Positions 26,502-34,445 of a stretch of 64,000 bases of DNA are shown piece by piece. A program made the position numbers and the translations under genes. Within the stretch, counting starts at the first letter, position 1. Each line of letters starts with the position of its first letter. Origin of the DNA: Roseivirga seohaensis (GTDB lineage: Bacteria > Bacteroidota > Bacteroidia > Cytophagales > Cyclobacteriaceae); contig NZ_LRPB01000045.1 in assembly GCF_001592945.1 (NCBI RefSeq), forward strand, positions 169,999 through 233,998. Direction: 5' to 3'. The notes beneath the pieces were generated by a model that saw only the letters and a list, made by a program, of their open reading frames with translations, ran no database searches and was not told the origin of the DNA.

Positions 26502-27096
26502 TTTCATTATACCTATCTAACACAAAAGTTTTTCCGGTGTAGGTAATCTCGTAAAGGCCCAAATTATTGTGTAGAAAGTAATCCATTCCACTAATTGGGT
26601 AATTAAAAATAGTGGCCAGCATTAAACGCATAGCTCGGCCGTGCATGCAAATCAAAACGTTATTTTCGTTCTCTTTGGCCATAATATAAGATAGCCCTGC
26701 ACGTAACCTCTTCGCCAAACCCTCAGGGCTCTCTCCGCCTTCAATCGACTTGTGCGTTTCACCCCTTTGCCAACTGTTTATCATTTCGAAGTAATAAGCG
26801 TGCTGCTGTTCGTTTACTTCTGCCCCTTCGTGAATACCCCAGCTAATCTCGTCTAACTCAGGTAGCGCTTCATAAGGTAAGCCTTGCTGAATAAAATTCT
26901 CCATAGACTGCGCGGTTCTTTTAAGCGAAGAAATGTAGAGCTTATCAAAAGGAATATGCTTGTATGCTTCATGAAATGCCTGAGCCTGAGCCCTTCCCAT
27001 TTCATTTAGGTCAGAATCTACACCTCTGCCTTGCACAATACCCTGTTTGTTAAAATCCGTCTGTCCGTGGCGCGTAAGGTAGATTTTTTTGATCAT
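26479..27096 (-). CDS. Histidine phosphatase family protein
   Basis: A 205-residue cytosolic phosphatase of the phosphoglycerate-mutase-like superfamily. The catalytic motif LTRHGQTDFN is at residues 7-16 with the phosphorylated His at 10; the RxxxT of SSLKRTAQSM and the second catalytic His in ICMHGRAMR near residue 150 are in place. The substrate is not evident; small-molecule phosphates such as sugar or nucleoside phosphates are typical. The start at 27096 gives the usual spacing to RHG. It is divergent from the hotdog thioesterase gene and converges with the TPR gene. Confidence 0.87.
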   Translation of the reverse strand: MIKKIYLTRHGQTDFNKQGIVQGRGVDSDLNEMGRAQAQAFHEAYKHIPFDKLYISSLKRTAQSMENFIQQGLPYEALPELDEISWGIHEGAEVNEQQHAYYFEMINSWQRGETHKSIEGGESPEGLAKRLRAGLSYIMAKENENNVLICMHGRAMRLMLATIFNYPISGMDYFLHNNLGLYEITYTGKTFVLDRYNEISHLRHL

Positions 27097-27156
27097 CAAT
27101 TTTGTTCTATTTTTGCCCAATTCAGGCACAAATCTAGAAACTAATTCAGAACCTTC

Positions 27157-27576
27157 ATGTTTCATCCGGGAGTTAATATTTCAATGGTTAATCAGTTCAG
27201 CAAGAATACCATGGTTGAACATTTGGGTATAGAGATTACAGAAATAGGTGCTGACTTTATGCGCGCCAAAATGCCTGTTGACCATAGAACAAAACAACCT
27301 TTGGGGCTGTTACATGGCGGGGCGTCTATGGCATTGGCAGAAACACTTGGTAGTATTGCTGCGCACTCTGTAGTAGACCCTGAAAAGCAATATTGCGTAG
27401 GTTTAGAAATCAACGGAAATCATATTAAGTCTGTAAAAGAAGGCTGGGTTTATGCAGTGGCAAGACCACATCATGTTGGAAGAAAAACACAGGTTTGGGA
27501 AATTAAAATTACCAACAAAAATGATGACTTGGTCTGTATCAGTAGAATCACCATGGCAGTGATGGATAAAAAGTAA
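27157..27576 (+). CDS. Hotdog-fold thioesterase, probable DHNA-CoA thioesterase
   Basis: A 139-residue single hotdog domain of the PaaI/YdiI type. The helix motif LLHGGASMALAETLGSIA carries the conserved His-Gly-Gly and the acidic residue that together hydrolyse acyl-CoA; KTQVWEIKITNKNDDLVC and the MAVMDKK end are also family-like. Known relatives (YdiI/MenI) release 1,4-dihydroxy-2-naphthoate from its CoA ester. The stop lies 3 bases before menF, so the gene opens the menaquinone operon, and this is why MenI is proposed. A second in-frame ATG at 27184 could be the true start. Confidence 0.8.
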   Translation: MFHPGVNISMVNQFSKNTMVEHLGIEITEIGADFMRAKMPVDHRTKQPLGLLHGGASMALAETLGSIAAHSVVDPEKQYCVGLEINGNHIKSVKEGWVYAVARPHHVGRKTQVWEIKITNKNDDLVCISRITMAVMDKK

Positions 27577-27579
27577 GAA

Positions 27580-28806
27580 ATGAATCAAAAGCAATCTGCA
27601 ATATCATCCCTTGATTTTACGGGATTTGAAAAGACTCATACGCTAAGATCAATATTTCAGGTAGCCGTAAATTTAGGGCTACCGTTGGCCGTTTGGCGAG
27701 CACCGCATCAAAAGGAAGTCAATCTAATGGTATCTTTTAGCAACGCCCAAGAAGTTGAAAGACCCAATTTAGAAACTTCCGAGAAAGGCTTTATCTTCTC
27801 TCCTTTCAACCCAAAAAGTAGTTCCACATTATTTATTAAAAGTGATTTCCACGTCTCTTTTGATTTCGATGAAGTCATTCAGCATGAAGACTTAACAAGC
27901 CAAGAAAACATGCTTCATGCAAAGTTCTTCATGCAACTAAAGGAACAACTCAAAAAGCCAGAGGAGAAACTAAACTACCATGTAAAAGATCAGGAGAAAA
28001 AAGGTGCTGACCTTGATTATAAAGATTTAGTGCAGCTTGGGGTTGATGCCATCAAGAATAACGAGTTCCAGAAAGTTGTACCCGCTAGGTCGAAAGCTAT
28101 TTCTCTTAATGTAGATTTTGATTTAATCACCAAGTACCTTCAATTGTGCGATGCTTATGCAAACGCCTTCGTTTCAATTGTTTCTATGCCCGAAACAGGA
28201 ACTTGGTTGGGCGCTACTCCGGAATTGCTTTTAGAGGTCAATCACTCGCAGTTTAAAACTGTAGCCTTGGCAGGAACGCAAAGAAGAGATATCGCTAAAT
28301 CCATTTCTGACACTGCATGGACACAAAAAGAAATCGAGGAACAGGCGCTGGTAAGCCGATACATCATTAATTGCTTTAAGAAAATCAGACTTAGAGAATA
28401 CGAGGAGAAAGGGCCAAAAACGATTATTGCAGGAAATTTACTTCACCTTAAAACAGAGTTTGAAGTAAACATGAAAGAAACGAATTTTCCTGAACTTGGC
28501 ACCGTAATGTTAGAGTTATTGCACCCCACTTCCGCCATTGCCGGAATGCCTAAAGAAGCAGCTTTAAACTTTATTCAACAACACGAAGGCTTTGACCGAT
28601 CGTTTTATTCAGGTTATTTAGGGCCAGTTCAAAATGAGCAAAAGACTTCTATTTTCGTTAACCTTCGGTGTATGCAATTACTCGAAAACAATGCAATTCT
28701 TTACGCTGGTGCTGGAGTAACAGAAGACTCTGTTGCTGAAAAGGAATTTGAAGAAACTGAAATGAAATTCAATACATTACTTAATATCTTGAATTCACAA
28801 TCTTGA
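27580..28806 (+). CDS. menF: Isochorismate synthase
   Basis: A 408-residue chorismate-utilising enzyme. The C-terminal half holds the family core: EFQKVVPARSKAI, TGTWLGATPELLLEV, VALAGTQRRD, ELLHPTSAIAGMPKEAA and the closing YAGAGVTEDSVAEKEFEETE, which binds Mg2+ and chorismate. The menaquinone type (rather than PabB or EntC) is supported by menD overlapping its end by 4 bases. The product isochorismate feeds MenD. The N-terminal 140 residues are divergent, which is normal for the family. Confidence 0.92.
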   Translation: MNQKQSAISSLDFTGFEKTHTLRSIFQVAVNLGLPLAVWRAPHQKEVNLMVSFSNAQEVERPNLETSEKGFIFSPFNPKSSSTLFIKSDFHVSFDFDEVIQHEDLTSQENMLHAKFFMQLKEQLKKPEEKLNYHVKDQEKKGADLDYKDLVQLGVDAIKNNEFQKVVPARSKAISLNVDFDLITKYLQLCDAYANAFVSIVSMPETGTWLGATPELLLEVNHSQFKTVALAGTQRRDIAKSISDTAWTQKEIEEQALVSRYIINCFKKIRLREYEEKGPKTIIAGNLLHLKTEFEVNMKETNFPELGTVMLELLHPTSAIAGMPKEAALNFIQQHEGFDRSFYSGYLGPVQNEQKTSIFVNLRCMQLLENNAILYAGAGVTEDSVAEKEFEETEMKFNTLLNILNSQS

Positions 28807-30506
28807 TCCTTCAACACATCTACGATATCGCAAGTGTTTGTGCCTCGCACGGCATTCAATCTGCTATTATTTCACCAGGTTCAAGGTCGGCTGCGCTTAC
28901 TTTGGCTTTTGTTCGTCACCCAGAAATTGAGACTAAAATCATTCCTGACGAACGTTCTGCGGCCTTTATTGCCATGGGAATGGCGCAGCAACAAGGTAAA
29001 CCAGTGGCTCTAATCTGCACTTCAGGATCGGCTGCTTATAATTATGCACCCGCCATAGCCGAGGCTTTTTACCAAGAAATTCCATTACTCATACTTACTG
29101 CAGACCGCCCCCCAGAATGGACAAATCAGTATGATGGACAAACTATTCAGCAATCAAACATTTACGGAAAGCATGTTTTAGCAAGTTTCGACCTTCCGGT
29201 TGAGGTAAATCATGAAGATGCTAAATGGCATTGCAATAGAATTGTGAATGAAGCCATTAACGCAAGCATAGGTAGAAAAGGTCCTGTTCATATCAATGTA
29301 CCAATTAGAGAACCGTTCTATCCTGATTCAAATGAACTTGTAAACTTTCCCAAAGTTAGAGTAATCAAGAATACTCCATTTCAAGAGAATATTCATCTCG
29401 CACAATGGATGAACCTTGGCAAAAAATGGCAAAATCATACAAGAAAAGCCATTGTGCTAGGGCAAATGGAATATTCTAAACCGTTGCACACTGCTCTGTA
29501 TCGTTTTGCGGAAAAAGCTGGCATTCCAATTATAGCAGACGTAATCTCCAATCAACATGACTTACCTGGAGTAGTCTTCAACCAAGATTCTTTCTTGAAT
29601 CCTCAGCTCAATACTAACAATAGAGAATTAGCTCCAACGCTACTAATTACGCTAGGCAAGTCTCTAATTTCTAAAAACTTAAAGCTGTACTTAAGAAACA
29701 ACCCTCCTACGGAACACTGGCATATTTCTTCTTCAGAAAAATTAAACGACAGCCTGCAGCACCTAACAGAATTGATAAAAATTGATCCAGAAATTTTCTT
29801 TGGTGAATTTGTTCAGCATGTAGGTGGCAAAAGTAGCTTCAGCTACTTAAATCAATGGCAACAGGCAAACCAAATTGTTGAAACTGCTAAGGCTAGTTTC
29901 ATGAAAATGAAGAAGTTTAGTGAATTTCAAGCTTTTAATACTGTGCTTGAAATGGTTCCTAACAAGGCAAAGTTGCACTTCGCAAATAGTATGGCAATTC
30001 GCTACGCAAACATTATTGGCGCGCCCAAAAATAAGCAGGTAGAGATTTTTGCAAATCGCGGAACTAGTGGAATAGATGGCAGTAATAGTACTGCTGTTGG
30101 AGCTGCCTTATCTCAAAAATTACCTGTCGTATTATTTACGGGCGATATGGCCTTTTTCTATGACCGCAACGCTTTCTGGCACAATTACAATCTCAAAAAT
30201 GTACGTGTTATTGTTTTCAACAATCATGGAGGCGGAATTTTCAGAATGATTGACGGACCAAAACGCCAACCCGAATTAGAAGAATACTTCGAAACCAAAC
30301 AAAAGCTAAATGCCGAAAATACAGCAAAAGATTTTGGCTTTGAATATCACGGTTGCTCGAACCTTAAAGATTTAAAAGAATACTTAGAAACCTTCTTCAA
30401 CACTTCTAAAAATGCCAAAATTCTAGAAATACAAACTAATTCGGAGCGCAATACAGAGGTGTTTGCAGAATATAAGAGAGCTATAATAGAAGCGTTTAAG
30501 TCCTGA
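28803..30506 (+). CDS. menD: SEPHCHC synthase MenD
   Basis: A 567-residue thiamine-diphosphate enzyme joining 2-oxoglutarate and isochorismate. The N-terminal domain begins with the diagnostic IISPGSRSAALTLAF, and IPDERSAAFIAMGMAQ holds the catalytic Glu. The C-terminal TPP-binding domain shows ANRGTSGIDGSNSTAVGAAL, LFTGDMAFFYDRNAF and VIVFNNHGGGIF. Length is as usual. The start codon is TTG overlapping the menF TGA; no ATG lies before the conserved N terminus. The next gene is on the opposite strand, so menD ends the menI-F-D operon. Confidence 0.94.
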   Translation: MILQHIYDIASVCASHGIQSAIISPGSRSAALTLAFVRHPEIETKIIPDERSAAFIAMGMAQQQGKPVALICTSGSAAYNYAPAIAEAFYQEIPLLILTADRPPEWTNQYDGQTIQQSNIYGKHVLASFDLPVEVNHEDAKWHCNRIVNEAINASIGRKGPVHINVPIREPFYPDSNELVNFPKVRVIKNTPFQENIHLAQWMNLGKKWQNHTRKAIVLGQMEYSKPLHTALYRFAEKAGIPIIADVISNQHDLPGVVFNQDSFLNPQLNTNNRELAPTLLITLGKSLISKNLKLYLRNNPPTEHWHISSSEKLNDSLQHLTELIKIDPEIFFGEFVQHVGGKSSFSYLNQWQQANQIVETAKASFMKMKKFSEFQAFNTVLEMVPNKAKLHFANSMAIRYANIIGAPKNKQVEIFANRGTSGIDGSNSTAVGAALSQKLPVVLFTGDMAFFYDRNAFWHNYNLKNVRVIVFNNHGGGIFRMIDGPKRQPELEEYFETKQKLNAENTAKDFGFEYHGCSNLKDLKEYLETFFNTSKNAKILEIQTNSERNTEVFAEYKRAIIEAFKS

Positions 30507-30510
30507 TGTG

Positions 30511-31635
30511 CTATTTGTCAGTTGAGCGTGTATTGATATAGTCAATCGGCATTAAATCTCCCATTTTTTCAATCGCCCAATAGTCGGCAACAAGGTAATC
30601 AAGCGGGTTATAAACGTAGCCATTCTTCTCAAACTCAATAAATGTTTTTCCTTCCAGAAGATAAAACTGCGAACGCTGCTTATTACCACTCACTGGTACT
30701 TTTGATACGTTAATAACAGAGCCCATTTCTTCTGAAACCAACTCTTTAGTGTAAGTAACATAGAGTATGTGTTCAAACTCTAAACGTTTAGAGTTCTCTG
30801 TAGCCCCTGGCTTCACAAACTGATACAAATCCAGCTCATTTCTATCTAAATACCTTTTGCCCTCAATATCTCTTGCCATTTGAACCACGTAACCATCCTT
30901 CTTCAGGTTATTATTAAATAAACTACTAAAAAAATGGTCGACAGAGCCTAAATAGGCTATTTCTCTATTTTTTAACCATCGTGCTTTCGGCCTCTTATCT
31001 CCTCTTAATTCTTCGTATGATGGGTAACCCCAATAAGAAGAGTATTTCTCATTAAAATAGACATAGTAACCTTCCAATACATATTTAATTTTGTACCCAA
31101 GCGCCTTATTCTCAATAATAAGCGGTTCGCTGGCAAAGGCTTCAAAAATATTATTCTCTTCATCAAAGTAGAAATCAATTACTTCTTCATTAAGAATCTT
31201 ACATTGTTCGGCAAAAGGAGAAGTACCTAAAAAGCCAATTTTGAAATCTTCCAAATTACGTCTCCATTTCTCATCTTTCTTCGCCATAACGGTTACACCA
31301 CTCACCTGCCGAGTGTCCACATCTAGTTTCGCTGTAACCACAATGGTTTGAGGCTCAAAAAACTGAATAGATTGGGTGAAGGTTTTATAGCCAGCAAATT
31401 TGATAATTAAGTCATATGAGCCTGATTTTGGTACATTTAAAACAAAATCTCCTTGATGATTTGAGACCGTTCCAACGGTAGTATTGGCTAAAAAAACAGA
31501 GGCATACGGAAGCGTTTCTCCTGTCTGCTTATCCGCTACATTTCCCTTAATCACAAACTGTGAAGCGTTTTGGCCAAAAACTGAAAGTGTAACAATGAAA
31601 AGAAAGGCAAGTGTAAGGGTTTGAACTCTAATCAT
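30511..31635 (-). CDS. Carboxypeptidase-like regulatory domain envelope protein
   Basis: A 374-residue exported protein with a signal peptide ending near VFGQ at residue 22. Residues about 25-115 form a CarboxypepD_reg-like Ig fold (IKGNVADKQTGETLPYASVFLANT, SNHQGDFVLNVP), as on the N termini of TonB receptors and DUF5686 proteins. No barrel follows; the rest (about 125-374) is a globular region without a recognisable family, with a conserved-looking WRRNLEDFKIGFLGTSPFAEQC start. It probably sits on the periplasmic face. The gene interrupts the men genes in the opposite orientation, with its start only 19 bases from the menE start. Confidence 0.75.
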   Translation of the reverse strand: MIRVQTLTLAFLFIVTLSVFGQNASQFVIKGNVADKQTGETLPYASVFLANTTVGTVSNHQGDFVLNVPKSGSYDLIIKFAGYKTFTQSIQFFEPQTIVVTAKLDVDTRQVSGVTVMAKKDEKWRRNLEDFKIGFLGTSPFAEQCKILNEEVIDFYFDEENNIFEAFASEPLIIENKALGYKIKYVLEGYYVYFNEKYSSYWGYPSYEELRGDKRPKARWLKNREIAYLGSVDHFFSSLFNNNLKKDGYVVQMARDIEGKRYLDRNELDLYQFVKPGATENSKRLEFEHILYVTYTKELVSEEMGSVINVSKVPVSGNKQRSQFYLLEGKTFIEFEKNGYVYNPLDYLVADYWAIEKMGDLMPIDYINTRSTDK

Positions 31636-31654
31636 AATGAACTAAAATTGGCCT

Positions 31655-32728
31655 ATGAGCGGCAGTTTGATATGGAATGGTACAAAAAGTTATTTTTCAA
31701 AATTGCTATTATCGCAAGAATCAAGCCACGACCAAGCCTATATTTCAGCAGCTAAGTTCATAAATGAATGGCGCACTGGCAAGCAAAGTTTTGCCCAAGA
31801 AACATCCGGTTCCACTGGAAAGCCTAAAACTATTCACATCTCAAGAGCACAAATGATTGCAAGTGCTCAAAGAACCGCCAAAACACTAAATCTCGAAAAA
31901 AACATTTCAGCATTACTATGCATCAACCCTGAATTTATTGGTGGTAAAATGATGCTGGTAAGGGCTATGGAGTTTGATTGGAATCTTACGTTGGTTTGCC
32001 CAAGTTCAAACCCCGAAGAATATTTGGAAGAAGACCAAAAGTTCTCTTTTGCTGCACTAGTTCCACTGCAGCTTGAACGCATGTTGACGACTGACAAAGG
32101 AAGAAAGCAACTTAACAACATTGAAAGCATTATTGTAGGTGGCGCACCAATAAGCGCTCAATTGGAAAAAGAAATACAATCACTCTCAACACAAGTTTTC
32201 AATACTTATGGTATGACGGAAACCGTTTCGCATATCGCCCTCAAGCCTATGAATGGTATGAACAAAAGTGATCTTTTTACAGTGTTGGATGGGATTTTGG
32301 TAGAAACAGATTACCGCAATTGCTTGCGAATAAAAGCGGACGTAACGCTTAACGAATGGATTCAAACCAATGATGTAGTGGAGCTCAAAGGAAGGCAGTT
32401 TAAATGGTTAGGAAGGGCTGATTTTGTAATTAATTCGGGGGGAATAAAAATACACCTTGACCAACTAGAAAACCAGCTTAGTCAGTTATTAGCTACTGAA
32501 GTAGTTCTTTTAAAGAAAACGCATCCGCAACTTGGTGAAACCTATGTAGCGGCAATTGTAAATAAAAATGATAGTACAATTGAAACGATTAAATCGGTCA
32601 TAGAATCTTCCTTAACCAAATACTATAAACCTAATGAATTATTCTTGATTGACACTCTGCCTAGAACTGCCTCAGGAAAAATTGACAGAATAGCACTTTA
32701 TGAAAAGCTCAATATCCAAAAGCATTAA
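31655..32728 (+). CDS. menE: O-succinylbenzoate-CoA ligase MenE
   Basis: A 357-residue acyl-adenylating enzyme. The P-loop-like AMP motif is ETSGSTGKPK, followed by the NTYGMTETVSHIAL motif, FKWLGRADFVINSGGIKI and the C-terminal lysine loop PRTASGKIDR. It is shorter than classic MenE (about 450) because the N-terminal part before the P-loop motif is nearly missing, as is common in Bacteroidota. It activates O-succinylbenzoate for MenB. Assignment over other AMP-ligases rests on this short architecture and on menF/menD and menC in the window. It converges with and overlaps the S24 regulator gene by 4 bases. Confidence 0.88.
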   Translation: MSGSLIWNGTKSYFSKLLLSQESSHDQAYISAAKFINEWRTGKQSFAQETSGSTGKPKTIHISRAQMIASAQRTAKTLNLEKNISALLCINPEFIGGKMMLVRAMEFDWNLTLVCPSSNPEEYLEEDQKFSFAALVPLQLERMLTTDKGRKQLNNIESIIVGGAPISAQLEKEIQSLSTQVFNTYGMTETVSHIALKPMNGMNKSDLFTVLDGILVETDYRNCLRIKADVTLNEWIQTNDVVELKGRQFKWLGRADFVINSGGIKIHLDQLENQLSQLLATEVVLLKKTHPQLGETYVAAIVNKNDSTIETIKSVIESSLTKYYKPNELFLIDTLPRTASGKIDRIALYEKLNIQKH

Positions 32729-33528
32729 TTCAATCTTGGATGATGATCTTTCAACTTAATTACCTCTTGTTGAAGGTCTAAAACAATACTCTTCAATTGC
32801 TCAAAGTCCATGGTATCGTCAGAATAATCGGGTAAATCCATGCTCAAATACGCTTTTGCTTCCCAAATTTCAATAACATCACTTACAGGAATGTCGTAAG
32901 GCGAGTAAGCTTTATTATCCGACACCAAAAATAGCTTTCCATTTTCCAGAGTATAGTCGAAAACACGTTTGTACACCACTCCTTCTTCTTTAGAAAGAAT
33001 AACATAGCAGCGTCCATTTTTAATATCCGTCACATCTTCCAAGTACTTACCAATCACAATCGTACCTGGTCTTAACGGAAGCATAGAGTCGCCTGTGATT
33101 TCAAAAGCACGGTAAGTACCCGACTTTGGTAAATTTGGTAACTGAAATTTTGGAAGTTCCTCCAAATACTCTGGATCGGCATAACCGTTCAGGTAACCAG
33201 CAGAAGCCTTTTGAGGAATTAGATCAATTAATTCCTCGTTATTTTTATCCACTGTAATAGAAAGCACTTTTGAAGACGGTTTTCTTGGTGCTGATAATTT
33301 CAAGATTTGCTCTTCACTCAGGCTAGAAAGATCTTTCGATATTAGAAAATCTACTGGCACCTTAAATACCTTTGACATATTCAGCAGGTTATTCAGCCTA
33401 GGGTCTGCCCTGCCTTCTTCATAAGCCCCAACTAGCGATCGCTTAATGTCGATTTTTTCTGCAAAATCACCCTGTGTCCAGTTTTTAAGTTTTCTAAGGT
33501 GCTTTATGTTTTCTGAAACTATGCTCAT
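32725..33528 (-). CDS. LexA/CI-like repressor (XRE HTH plus S24 peptidase)
   Basis: A 267-residue regulator. The N-terminal XRE helix-turn-helix (residues 1-62) reads ENIKHLRKLKNWTQGDFAEK and DIKRSLVGAYEEGRADP. The C-terminal S24 peptidase domain has the self-cleavage site Ala110-Gly111 (QKASAGYL), nucleophile Ser148 (GDSMLP) and general base Lys187 (VVYKRV). All parts needed for RecA-stimulated autocleavage are present, so it can work as a damage-responsive repressor; phage and ICE repressors share this form. No prophage genes adjoin it. The start at 33528 (MSIVSEN) fits the HTH better than 33570. A candidate operator lies upstream. Confidence 0.88.
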   Translation of the reverse strand: MSIVSENIKHLRKLKNWTQGDFAEKIDIKRSLVGAYEEGRADPRLNNLLNMSKVFKVPVDFLISKDLSSLSEEQILKLSAPRKPSSKVLSITVDKNNEELIDLIPQKASAGYLNGYADPEYLEELPKFQLPNLPKSGTYRAFEITGDSMLPLRPGTIVIGKYLEDVTDIKNGRCYVILSKEEGVVYKRVFDYTLENGKLFLVSDNKAYSPYDIPVSDVIEIWEAKAYLSMDLPDYSDDTMDFEQLKSIVLDLQQEVIKLKDHHPRLN

Positions 33529-33572
33529 GTCAAAGATTTTGAAACCAAAAATACTAATTATTTTAGACACAC

Positions 33573-33594
33573 ATCAAAGTATTTTAGCATTGAT
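33573..33594. promoter_or_regulatory. Candidate operator of the S24 repressor
   Basis: ATCAAAG (33573-33579) and CATTGAT (33588-33594) are inverted half-sites around an 8-base spacer, located 45 bases before the repressor start and between it and the divergent barrel gene. Autoregulation is inferred from position alone. Confidence 0.25.
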
Positions 33595-33653
33595 AGTGCT
33601 GAATTTTTTGGCACATTATTGGCTTAAAACCAAAAGTCAAAACAACCAACAAC

Positions 33654-34331
33654 ATGTCAAAATACTTTTTAATACCTGCATTACTTCTCTTTTTCCCTGT
33701 ATTCTCTAAAGGTCAATCTACTTTCGGTTTAAGCCTCAATGGCTTTGCCCCTATGGGCGACCTAAAAAAAGACTCCCCTGAAATCTGGGGTGGCGGTTTC
33801 AGTTCAGATATCGCTTTTCAAATCAACGGTTCTCCTATTCATTTGGGCGGTATGCTCGGGGTAACTCGTTATGGTTCCGAAGTTCGTGATGGATGGCATG
33901 GTGATGATTTAGGTGATGTCAGAATCAGAAGAAATAATGAAATGGCCTATATGCTCGGACTCATCAGGATTAAGCCACCGGTTTCAGAAGGCTTTCAACC
34001 CTATGCCGACTTCTTTGGAGGCTTTAGCTACATTGCCACTACGGCTCATTTCAGAGATGGTCCATTGCAAGAACAATGGGATGTAGTTAGAGACATTGAT
34101 GACTTTGCCATGAACTACGGCTTGGGTGGAGGATTAGAAGTTTTTATTAACGAGTTTCTAAGCTTAGACTTTAACATAAAAGCCATTAAATCTTCTACTG
34201 CAGAGTACCTAACCCCACAAAGCGTGAGTTACAACAAAACCGATGAAGTGTATGATTTGACCGTGAAAAAATCACGATTCGATCACCTGAATTTTGGATT
34301 AGGTATTAAGCTTCTGATAAGTGAATGGTAA
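33654..34331 (+). CDS. Outer-membrane beta-barrel protein
   Basis: A 225-residue exported protein. The signal peptide ends at about residue 20 (PVFSKGQ). The mature part starts with STFGLSLNGFAPMGDLKKD, a start often seen in small Bacteroidota barrels, and continues as alternating strands to a C-terminal LNFGLGIKLLISEW with a terminal Trp. Eight strands are plausible. No ligand or function can be proposed. It is divergent from the S24 repressor gene with the candidate operator in between, so the repressor might also control it. Confidence 0.72.
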   Translation: MSKYFLIPALLLFFPVFSKGQSTFGLSLNGFAPMGDLKKDSPEIWGGGFSSDIAFQINGSPIHLGGMLGVTRYGSEVRDGWHGDDLGDVRIRRNNEMAYMLGLIRIKPPVSEGFQPYADFFGGFSYIATTAHFRDGPLQEQWDVVRDIDDFAMNYGLGGGLEVFINEFLSLDFNIKAIKSSTAEYLTPQSVSYNKTDEVYDLTVKKSRFDHLNFGLGIKLLISEW

Positions 34332-34445
34332 TTGAAATTCTAACCATTCATACAGCATTGTTTGCGTTCTTACGAATTGAATTTCTGTTTTTAAGTTCTT
34401 GGTTTAAATTGTTAAAATTTCATTTTCAATCAAATCAACAACTTA

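Noticed and set aside
32725..33528. Prophage or ICE edge suggested by the S24 repressor
   Set aside because: Neighbours on both sides are core or envelope genes; no integrase, structural or replication genes are seen.
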